Below the pieces are notes generated by a model. That model was not told the origin of the DNA and made no database searches. It worked only from the letters and a program-made list of their open reading frames with translations. Shown here in pieces: positions 17,418 through 26,400 of a stretch of 37,606 nt of DNA (its first letter is position 1; every line of letters begins with the position of its first letter). This DNA is from Prorocentrum cordatum (Eukaryota > Sar > Dinophyceae > Prorocentrales > Prorocentraceae). The translations under genes were made by a program, and so were the position numbers. The stretch is from positions 1 through 37,606 of the forward strand of contig CAUYUJ010006521.1 of assembly GCA_963575745.1 (NCBI GenBank), given 5' to 3'.

Positions 17418-17580
17418 GACCCCCGACGTCGTGATTTTTTCGCAACGTCGACCCCCAGAGGTCTGGACCCCTTCCCTGGGACCGGTTTGTCATCCTGAGC
17501 CGTTTTCTGACGGCCCCGAGGCCCGGGAAGGGCCCCCGGAAGCCGAAAGTACGAAAAAACCTCCCGTCGTGTTTTTCCCA
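17418..17580 (+). repeat. Dispersed repeat family A, copy 1
   Basis: About 163 bp. It begins CCCCCGACGTCGTGATTTTT and passes through CCCAGAGGTCTGGACC, a GGTTTGTCATCCTGAGCCGT segment, a GC-rich stem (GGCCCCGAGGCCCGGG) and GCCGAAAGTACGAAAAAACC. It ends CCGTCGTGTTTTT. The GTCGTG at the start is repeated at the end. Eight further copies are listed separately. Confidence 0.85.
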
Positions 17581-17689
17581 ACCATCCTGTGGTGTTGGGT
17601 CATCGTTTTGAAGAGACAGCGCCCCGCGTTCCTTCCTCCTCCCGCTTCTCCCTCCCCCTCCTCCCTCCTCCCCCTCATTGCCTCTGCTC

Positions 17690-18135
17690 TCGGCACACTC
17701 CTCACACGTTTCGTAGCCCCATAGGGAGCTCCACCGACGGCCCCAGTGGGGGTGCCCGCATGCGGTTCCCCCACCCAGGGCAGCGTTTCGTAGCCCCATA
17801 GGGAGCTCCACCGAAGGCCCTAGTGCCACCCAGGACAACGCTTCGTGGCCCCATTGGGAGCTCCACCGAAGGCGCCAGAGGCGCAGTTCGCATGCGTCTC
17901 CCCCACCCATGACTGCGCTTCGTGGCCCCATAAGAGCTCCAGCGAAGGTCCCAATGGCGCAGTTCGCATGCGTCTCCCTCGCCCAGGGCGGCGTCTCGTG
18001 GCCCCATAGGGAGCTGCACCGAAGGCCCCAGTGGCGGTGTCCACATGCGTCCGCGCCACCAAATTCGGCGCACCCCTCACAAGTTTCGTGGCCCCATAGG
18101 AGCTTCACCGAAACCGGTACCCACAATGCGGTACT
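17690..18135. repeat. About 76-bp tandem repeat, six units
   Basis: TCGTRGCCCCATAGGGAGCT markers sit at 17711, 17788, 17843, 17920, 17996 and 18086 (spacings 77, 55, 77, 76, 90). Units also share CACCGAAGGCCC and CGCATGCGTCTCCC. The minus-strand frames give periodic WGHE-type peptides, which I read as a by-product. The flanks match each other (CTCACACGTTTCG, CTCACAAGTTTCG). Confidence 0.85.
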
Positions 18136-18309
18136 CGCAACTGCACATGGTTGGGTCCTTCGTCGGGCTAATTTTCACAGCGCGCGGGTGGATGGGCAAC
18201 GCGGGGCGCACAAGCCGAGCGGCTGTCGAAGAAACCCAAGGTACCTCGAATGCCCGGAAGTTTCTTGGAGGTTCGGGCGCGCGCCCCGAAACTGACCGAC
18301 GTCCAAAAA

Positions 18310-18441
18310 TTAAGTCGGGCGTGTCCCCCTACAGGGGGATTTTGGGCGAAAAATGAAAAATATTCAAAACATATCCAAAACATAGTCCCCAGACTTTTTT
18401 TTTCCCGAAAGTCCCCCTGTAGGGGGACACGCCCGACTTAA
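18310..18441. mobile_element. MITE-like inverted-repeat element, copy 1
   Basis: A perfect 30-bp inverted repeat: 18310-18339 (TTAAGTCGGGCGTGTCCCCC and ten more bases) against 18412-18441. The AT-rich centre contains AATATTCAAAACATATCC and CATAGTCCCC. Both outer ends read TTAA, as in piggyBac-type target sites, but TTAA may simply be part of the arm. Confidence 0.8.
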
Positions 18442-18582
18442 CCCAAGAAACCCAGAGTGCCCTGGCATTTGCAGTTTCTTCGGGATCGCCGTGGCCTTCC
18501 GCGCCCAAGGCCAGCCAGAGAAACCCAGGGAACCTCGACGAAACGTAGGGTGCTCCTTGTCGTGGTCCCCCGCTGTACTTCC

Positions 18583-18739
18583 AAGTCGGGCGCGTCCCCC
18601 TGCGGGAGGAATATTTTCAAAGCTGGGGGAAAAAATGATACGGGGACTGTTCTCTGAATATTCTTAAAACATTTTTGAGGACATTTTTGGATCTATTTTT
18701 TCGTCCCAGATCCGCCTGCCAGGGGGCATGCCCGACCTG
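18583..18739. mobile_element. MITE-like inverted-repeat element, copy 2 (diverged, inverted)
   Basis: Arms AAGTCGGGCGCGTCCCCC (18583-18600) and AGGGGGCATGCCCGACCT (18721-18738) match those of copy 1 with a few changes. The centre, read in reverse complement, shares AATATTC and CAGTCCCC followed by a T-run with copy 1. The two elements therefore belong to one family in opposite orientation. Confidence 0.65.
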
Positions 18740-18925
18740 GCTGCACTGCCAACGACCAGCGTGCAGTGCAGCGACACGCCCGGCGTGCGGCGGCGGCGAC
18801 GGCGACCAGCGGCCGGCCGCGGGGGGGGCCCCCCGGCCGCGCACGCCGCGCCCTCCCCAGACGCGCGGCGCGCCCCGCTTCTTGGCCGACGCGGGGCCCA
18901 TGGATGTCCCGACCCTTTCTTTCCC
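18740..18925. other. No gene seen
   Basis: Very GC-rich sequence between the second MITE-like element and a CTC tract. Frames are open on both strands, with no recognisable domain. Confidence 0.4.
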
Positions 18926-19130
18926 TCACGCTTCTCCTCCTCCTCGTCGTCCTCTTCCTCCTCCTCCTCCTCCTCCTTCTGCTCCTCCTCATCCTCTCAG
19001 CCTCCTCCTCCTCCTCCTCCTCCTCCTCCTCGTCCTGCTCCTCCTCCTCCTCCTCCTCCTCCTCTCCTCCTCCTCCTCCTCCTGCTCCTCCTCCTCCTCC
19101 TCCTCCTCCTCCTCCTTCTCCTCCATTCCT
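18926..19130. repeat. (CTC)n microsatellite
   Basis: About 200 bp of CTC with GTC, TGC and TTC interruptions. Confidence 0.95.
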
Positions 19131-19239
19131 TTTCCTTACAAGCAACTTCTCCTTGCCACACCCCGAGACCGGTCGAAAGGACGGGCCGGGCGTTCCCCTT
19201 GAGACTTCCTCCCCATTCATGACGCTGAAGCTTAAAGAT

Positions 19240-19510
19240 TGGCAACAGTTTCACAGTTGGAGGGCGGGTCGTTTTCAACATATGGCGCTCGCCTGAGCGC
19301 CGCGCACATTCGCTCTTAACATTTGCAAGAGTTTCGCGGGTTGAGGGCGGGTCGTTTTCAAAGTGTGGCTCTCGCCTGAGCGCCGCGCACATTCGTTAAA
19401 CAAATCTGCGAGTGCTCCACGGACTGAGAGCAATGCAAGAGCTTCACGCATAGAGGGCGGTTCGTTTTCAAGCTGTGGCTCTCGCCTTGGCGCCGCGCAC
19501 ATTCCATCTT
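19240..19510 (+). repeat. 82-bp repeat family D, cluster 1 (three units)
   Basis: Each unit has GAGGGCGGGTCGTTTTCA, then GTGGCTCTCGCCTGAGCG, then CCGCGCACATTC. GGCKCTCGCC markers sit at 19284, 19367 and 19477. Clusters 2 and 3 lie in the last-but-two intron of the pseudouridine synthase gene. Confidence 0.85.
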
Positions 19511-19782
19511 AACACGGACTCCCATGGTCAACGTACCAGAAACTGTGCCTAGGAGAGACTCAGGAGTACAAGGGTGCAACAATTACGTTGATTCGCGGTG
19601 TTGAAGTTCCAGGAATGGCGCTCTGGCACGATTCAGAATCGTCAAGACGCAGCAGTCACGTTGATCCGTGGCGTTAGCATCACGAGAACAGTGTTTTGGC
19701 ATGCTTCAAGGTCTTCAAACGGTTGTCTTCCAACGAGGCAGTTCCCTCAGTAGAAATTAGCGCTTGTAGGGGCCTATGATGA
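19511..19782. repeat. Diverged 70-bp duplication, no gene
   Basis: TACGTTGATTCGCGGTGTTG (about 19583) and CACGTTGATCCGTGGCGTTA (about 19655) begin two related stretches. Nothing coding was seen. Confidence 0.5.
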
Positions 19783-19900
19783 GGGAGCTTGGAGGGAGGG
19801 TTTATTCCAACATCGTTGATGACGCTTGGGTTTACACTGGTCCTCCTCCTCCTCCTCCTCCTCTTTCTCCTCCTCTTTCTCCTCCTCCTCCTAATTTGCC
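19783..19900 (+). repeat. Family C leader followed by CTC tract, copy 1
   Basis: GGAGGGAGGGTTTATTCCAA, then CATCGTTGATGACGCTTGGG, then TTTACACTGGTCCTCC runs into (CTC)n. The same leader precedes CTC tracts at 29258 and 30835. Confidence 0.65.
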
Positions 19901-19965
19901 AACCCCGGCCCCTTCCCATCCCACTCTCCCATACCCCATCCCCTTCCCCATCCCGCTCCCCGTCC

Positions 19966-20090
19966 GCAGACCCCCGACCTCCGGCTTTCCTCAGCACGTC
20001 CACCCCCTCCAGAGCCGGAGCTCTCGACCCCTTCCCCGGCGCCGGCTTCTCATCCCGAAGTCGTCTCTTCACCGCGGCCCTGGCCGACCG
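19966..20090 (+). repeat. Dispersed repeat family A, diverged copy
   Basis: CAGACCCCCGACCTCCGGCT, then CGACCCCTTCCCCGGCGCCG, then GGCTTCTCATCCCGAAGTCG preserve the family order, but the left end and the GC stem are degraded. Confidence 0.5.
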
Positions 20091-20160
20091 AGCGACGACC
20101 GACCTCCCGCCCCGACTTTTGCCGCGGCGCGAGCACGCCCGGGCCTCCTCGCTCCGCCCC

Positions 20161-20337
20161 CCCTGGCTCCTGATCCGCCGTACTTTGGATGATTTTCCGA
20201 CCTAAAATTGCGTCGGAAATCGACGCCAAAGGAGCCTCAAGGGCGGAAATCGACGCTCAAAGGGGCCTCAAAACTAGGGCGGAAATTTCCGCCCTACTTT
20301 CGAAATCGCCCAAAGTAGGGCGGATCAGGAGTCAGGG
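20161..20337. mobile_element. MITE with long terminal inverted repeats, abutting the last pseudouridine synthase exon
   Basis: CTCCTGATCCGCCGTACTTT (from 20167) and its inverted partner at 20310-20331 match in 21 of 22 bases, and similarity extends to about 35 bp on each side. Inside are a perfect 22-bp palindrome (20275-20296, centred on GGAAATTTCC), a 12-bp stem-loop (20289-20300 with 20312-20323) and two direct repeats with GGAAATCGACGC. No coding capacity. Confidence 0.8.
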
Positions 20338-20453
20338 CCGTCGTGGCGCCGCCCGGCCGCGCCGTCCTGCGCCCCGGCCGCCGCCTCGCGCCCGGCGGCG
20401 CACTCGCCGCCCCACCGCGCGGCCGTGCCCCTCCACCCGCGGTCCCAGGCGCC
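20325..20453 (-). CDS. Pseudouridine synthase exon E (C-terminus)
   Basis: 43 codons including the stop, from GAWDRGWRGTAARWGG to RRHDGPDS. Choice rests on the acceptor CCACCAG|GGC after a CTC tract (minus strand), the matching phase, and a Trp-rich helix that could follow RFGALLRQSQ. There is no diagnostic motif. The last codons and the stop lie inside the terminal inverted repeat of the adjacent MITE. Confidence 0.42.
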   Translation of the reverse strand, partial: GAWDRGWRGTAARWGGECAAGREAAAGAQDGAAGRRHDGPDS

Positions 20454-23400
20454 CTGGTGGAGGAGGAGGAGGAGGCGGAGGCGGAGGAGGGGAGGGGGCG
20501 GAGGAGGAGGAGGAGGAGGAGGAGGAGGAGGAGGAGGAGGAGGGAGGAGATGAGGAGGAAGGATGGAGGAGCAGGAGGCAGAGGCGGAGCGGAGGATGAG
20601 GAGGAGGAGGCGGGTGAGGAGGAGGAGGCAAGGCGGAGGCGGAGGCGGAGGCGGAGGGAGGGTAGGGGTGTCGGAGAAATGAGGGGAGGGGGGCGGAGGA
20701 GGAGGAGGAGGAGGAGGAGGGATTTTTGGGAGGAGGAGGAGGAGGAGGAGGAATGACCCTCGCGCTGCGGAAAACTCACGCGGGGAGGATTTTTTCGAGA
20801 TTGTTCTGCCTCCGGGGGGGGGGGGGACCCTCCGCCCCCACCACGTCCCAGCACCCCACGCCACGAGAGCTCAGCTCTTGGGGCCCCACCCAACACTTCC
20901 GTCCCCACCACGTCCCGGCACCCCCACGCCACGAGAGCTCAGTTTTTCGGGCCCCCCACCCAACACTTCCTCGCCCGAAACCGACCGACACCCTCCCCCC
21001 CCCTGCCCCTACCAAGGCCTCGGGGCCGTCAACAGAACGACGCGGCATGAAAAACTGGTCCCGGGGGAGAGGTCCAGACCTCTGGGCGTCGACGTTGCGA
21101 AAAAAGCACGATCACGACGTCGGGGGCCTGGGGACGATTAAAAAGGGGGGACTGGCACAAGGGGGGGGGGATAGTGGAGCGGCACATCGGCGATTCATCG
21201 CCGATAGATCGGCGAGGGGCCCCGGATCGTGAACCCCCATGTTCCTGGGCGGGGTGGGGCCATCGGGCCCTCGTCGGCGACGAAGGGACGATCGGGGGTC
21301 GATGCATCCCCCCCTGAGCGCACGCATCCCCCTTCCTTGCTGCCCCCGAGTCGTCTTGCTTTCGGGTCACAGCTCGGCTCTCCGGCGGCCGTTCGGGACG
21401 ATCCGGGGGGGCACCCTGGGAACGCCCCTGGCGAGGCGCAGCCGCTGGGAGGCATCCCGCGGCTGGGGAGCCGACGGCAACGTCCGAAAACCTCGAACCT
21501 CGAGCCTCGAAGCCCGGCCCCCCCCCACCCCCCAGTGCCTCTCCCCTCCCCTCTCGCTCCCAGACATCTGGCTGCTCCAATTTTTCCGATGCGTGGTCCC
21601 CAGAGGTCCAGACCTCGTCCACAGGGCCGGTTTTTCGTCCCGAGTCGTGTTCTGAAGCTCCCGAGGCCCAGCGAGGGCTCCCAGAGGCCGACAACGGCCC
21701 CCCAAACCGCCCGCTCCGATTTTTTCTTTTGGAGCGTCAGACCTCTGGGGAGGAGGAGGATGCGAGGAGGAGGAGGAGGAGGAGGAGGAGGAGGAGGGAG
21801 GAGGAGGAGGAGGAGGAGGAAGAGGAGGAGGTTGCCCCTGGCCTGGGACTGGCGCAGCAGGGCCCCGAACCGCTCGGCCACTGGCGCCCGCGCCGCGGCC
21901 AGCTCCCCAGGCCGGCCAGGGCGCGGGAAGGCCACCGCGACGGCCTGCAGGAAGAGGCCGCCGACGCCGCGGCGCGCCCTGGGCGGCAGCGGCGCGCCGT
22001 GGCGGCGCCGCCACGCGGACTCCGCTAGCGCGTAGATGCCCTCGTCCTCGCGGGAACGGCAAGAACCCTCCTCCCCCTTTTCCTCCTCCTCCCTCCTCCT
22101 CCTCCTCCTCCGCTCTTTTCCTCCTCCTCCTCCTACTCCTCCTCCTGCCTCGTCCTCGTCCCTCGTCCTCCCTCCTCCTCCTCCGTCTCCTCGTGTCCTC
22201 CTCGCTCCTCCTCCTCCCTCCTCCTTCATCTCCGTCCCCCCCTCCCCCTCCTCCTCCTCCTCCTCCTCTCCTCCTCCTCCTCCTCCTCCTCCTCCTCCTC
22301 CTCCTCTCCTCCTCCATTCCTCCTCCTACCTCCTCCTCCGCCTCCTCCTCGTCCCTCGGCCCTCGCCCTCGTCCTCGTCCTCGTCTCGTCCTCGTGTCCT
22401 CGTCCCGTTCTCGTCCTCGTCCTCGTCCTCAGTCCTATCCTCCTCCTCGTCCTCGTCTCGTCTCGTCCTACGTCCTCGTCCTCGTCCCTCGTCCCTCCTC
22501 CTCCTCCTCCTCCTCCTCCTCCTCTCCTCCTCGCTCCTCTCCTCCTCCTCCTCCTCCTTCCTCCTCCTCCCTCCTCCCCTCCTTCCTCCTCCTCCTCCTC
22601 CTCCTCCTCCTCCTCCTCCTCCTCCTCCCTCCTCCTCCCTCCTCCCCCTCCTCCTCCTACCTCCTCCTCCTCCTCCTCCTCCTCCTCCTCCTGCTCCTCC
22701 TCCTCTCCTCCTCCTTTTCCTCCTCCTCCTCCTCCTCCTGCCTCCTCCTTCTCTTGCTTCTCCTCCTGCCCACACTCCTCATACTCCTTCTCCTCCCTGC
22801 TCTTCCTCATCCTCCTCCTCCTCCTCCTCCTCCTCCTCCTCCTCGTCTCACCCTCCTCCTCCTCCTCCTCCTCCTCCTCCTCGCCTCCTCCTCCTCCTCC
22901 TCGCAGCTCCTCCTCCTCCTCCTCCTCCCTCCTCCCTCCTCCCCCTCCTCCTCCCTCATTCGCCCGGGATCTTATGTCGACGACTTGGAGGCGCTCTACG
23001 ACGGGGCGTGGTTGGGCGCTGTCCGGCCGCGCCTGGAGCAGTTCGCTGGGGACCAGCAGGCAGGAGGGCGCTACGACGCGGTGCTCATGACCATTGGCGT
23101 CTTTCTGGCGTTGCAGCTGCGCCGCCGCGCTGGCCTCCGCACGCTGGTCTTGCGAGCTGGCCTGCGGCAGGGCTTCGATTTGGCGTGGCGGGACGCGGTG
23201 CGGGTCCAGCTCCGAGCGGCGGGCTTAGTGGGCCGATGGTGGCTGGCGGCCGATGCTTCGCTCGGTGCCGAGAGCGTCCGGGTGCGCATTGGGCCCCTCG
23301 TCGCTCCCGCTGTGGCCCTCCTGGAATTCGGTGTCGGCCAGGGCCGCCGCGCGGGCGTCCACCTCTTCTTCGGGGCCCTCACCCGCGGACTCCTCGATTG

Positions 23401-26400
23401 CTGCGCAGCGTCGGCCGCGCCAGTTCCCGTGGGCCCGCCAGGCTCGCGGAGGCAGGCGTTGCCGCAGTGGCTAGAGGGCTCTCGGCCTTCTGCGCGCGGT
23501 ACCGCCACGCCTTCCAGGGCGGGCCCACCAAGGGGCCGGCGGTGATGGCGGTAGGCGACCCCCCGCCGGATGCCGCGGCGTGCGGCCAGGTTGCAGGCTG
23601 GGATGTCCGCGCCGCGACCTCCCTGTCATGCCTTGGCGTGCCGATCGATGCCCAGCTCACCCTCGTCCTCCTGCTGGACCGGGCCTGCGCGCGGATTCGC
23701 GACGGCGCGAAGAAGCTCTTCGCGAGCATGACGGACTGAGGCTTCGGGCTGCCCGTGCAGGCGGGCCACCTTCCGGCGCGGGTGGATGCCTCGGCCCTCT
23801 ATGGCGCCGAGCTTCTGGCGAGTTGCGCTTTGGGCTGGCCGGCGGTGCGCACCCGGCTGAACCAGCTCTATCACGACGTCGCGAAGGCGCTGCTGACGGG
23901 ATCCACCGGCCCGGTGTCCTTGGGGCCAGGCGGGCACGTCCGCGCCTTCCTGGAGGTGCGCTTCCTCACGAGGCTGGGCACCAAGGGGTCCCCGTCGCGC
24001 TATCATGGCGAGGGCCTTACTGGCGCTCCTCCCCGCACCGTCCCCGATCACCCCCGTTCTCGAGGCGCCCGCCAAGGCTGGCGGAGAGGCCGCGTGGATG
24101 GAGCACGCGGAGGCCGTGGCGGGCGAGGTGGGCATCTCGGCGTGGCCGACAGCCGCCCCCGCTGCGACGCCCGACCGGCGCCGCCGCGCAGCCGCCGCCT
24201 GGGGCCGCGCCGTCGTCGATCCCCGCTTGGAGGCGATGGGGTCGGATTGGTTTGCGGCGCAGGTAGGCCGGCTCGCGAACGACGGCCTCGTGTCTCTCGG
24301 GGACATCCTTCCGCTGCGGCAGCCGTGGTCGCGGGAGTGGCTCCAGGCGCGGTGGGGGCCTACCACGTGGCGTTTCCACAGGGCGTGGCGCACGGCGAGG
24401 GTCGCGCTGTGCATCCCCAGCGCGGTTTGGGGCCTCTATGAGGACGCCGACATCGTCTCGGTCGAGCCCTGCCCCCTTTGTGGCGGCTTCACGGCGACCC
24501 TCGCGCACCTGGTGGAAGCGTGCGCGGCGCTTGCTGGCCTCCGGGCGGAGGCTGCCCCGTGGGCCCCCGCAGGTGCTCCCGTGCTGGGCTGTGCTGGGCC
24601 CCAGACGGGGACCTGGATGTCCTCGCGGCCCGGGTGCGGCTGGTCGGGGCTGCCGCTGGGGCTTACGTCAGCGCGCGTGTGCGGCCGCGCGCGGGCTGAA
24701 AACATGAGGCGGCCGGCCCTTCGGGGAGGATGCGGGTTGCAGGAGGCGCGGGCACCGTCCCTGCCCTCCAACCGGGCCCGCGCGCGTCCTCGCCGGTGCA
24801 CGCCCCGCTCGCGCAAGCGGTGGCCGGGCCCTCGCCCGGCGCTGCCACGCTTGCGCAGGTGGGCGCGTTGCGCCAGCGACGGCAGGCGCGGCGGGGGTGC
24901 AGGGGGGTCGCGATGCACGCTTGCGATGGGGGGGGGAACCCGTCACTGGGTATGGCCCGGGTGGGCTGACCGCGCGAAACATTTCAGCCAACTCGTGGCT
25001 CGTGTTGGCTGAAACTCGAGCGGGCCTCGGGCGGGGTGGCTCCACCCCGGTTTTCAGCCAATTTGGGCCGCGTCTTGGCTGAAATTCCGGGCAACCTTCG
25101 ACCTCCCGCAAGCGACCTCTCCTGCGAGCATGGGGCGCCCAGGCTGGCCACCCTTCCTTCGCACCACTCTGTCCTCTGCGGGCTCCCCATTCACCCTTCC
25201 TTCCTCGGGCCCTCTCCCCCGTCCCCCCCCCCGCGTGGCCGGACGGGGGCCTGGGCCAGGTGGCGCACCGAAGGCCCGAGGGCGGAGCTCGCCCACTCAG
25301 GTGGGGTTCTTCCCCTACCCCTGGGGCACCCGCCCCTCCCTGGGGGTGGGCACGGTATCAGCGAGATCCAAAGCGAGATCCTCCTCCTCCTCCTCCTCCT
25401 CCTCCTCCTCTTCCTCCTCGTCCTCCTTCTCCTCCTCCTCCTCCTCTTCTTCTTCGTCTTCCTCCTTCTCCTCCTCCTCCTCCTCTTCCTCCTCCTCCTC
25501 CTCCCCCTCCTCCTCCTCCTCCTCCTCCTCCTGGAAAAAAAAAAATCCTCCCCTCCTCCCATCCTCCTCCTCCTCCTCCTCCTCTCCTCCTCCTCCTCCT
25601 CCTCCTCCTCGCTCCCCTCCTCCTCCTCCTCCTCCTCCATCCTTTTCCTCCTCCTCTTCCTCCTCCCTCCCCCTCGCCCTCCCCCCCTCCTCCTCCCCCT
25701 CCTCCTCCCCCTCCTCCTCCTCCTCCTCCTCCTCCTCTCCTCCTCTCCTCCTCCTGCTCCTCCCTCCTCTTCCTCCCCGTGTCCTCCTCCTGTCCCCGCA
25801 ACATATCAAAAAAAAAAAAAAAAAAACTTGTTTTGAAGAACCTGAGGATTGGGATCCCACAGCGATGACCCCAAAAGTCCATCCTCCTCCTCCTGCTCCT
25901 CCTCTTCCTCCTCGTCTCCTTTCGCCTCCTCCTCCTCCTCCTCTTCTTCTTCTATCGTCTTCTTCTTCTTCTTCTCTTCTTCTCTTCTTCTCCTCCTCTT
26001 CCTCCTCCTCTTCCTCCTCCTCCTCCCCTCCTCCTCTCGCTCCTCCTCCCTCCTCCTCATCCTCCTCTCCTCCTCCTCCTCCTCCCCCTCCTCCTTCCTC
26101 CTCCCCCTCCTCCTCCCTCCTCGCTCCTTGTTCCTCCTCCTCTTTCCGCTTCCTCCTCCTCCCCTCCCCCCCTCCTCCTCCCTCCTCCTCCTCCTCCTCC
26201 TCCTCCTCCTCCTCCTCTCCTCCCTCTTCTCCCCCTCGTGCTCGTCCTCCTCCATCCTCCGCCTCCTCCTCCTCCTCCTCCTCCTCCTCCTCCTCTTGCT
26301 TCTCCTCCTCCTCCTCCTCCTTCTCCTCCTCCTCCTCCTCCTCCTCCAATCCCACAGCCCGCAAGATCCGACCGCCCCCCCCCCCCCCCCCATTTTTTTG

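Noticed and set aside
17203-18126. 307-codon minus-strand ORF
   Set aside because: It reads the 76-bp tandem array and then unrelated sequence, with no domain.
25808-25826. A19 run as the tail of a processed retrocopy
   Set aside because: The sequence before it is CTC microsatellite with no gene body, and no target-site duplication was found.
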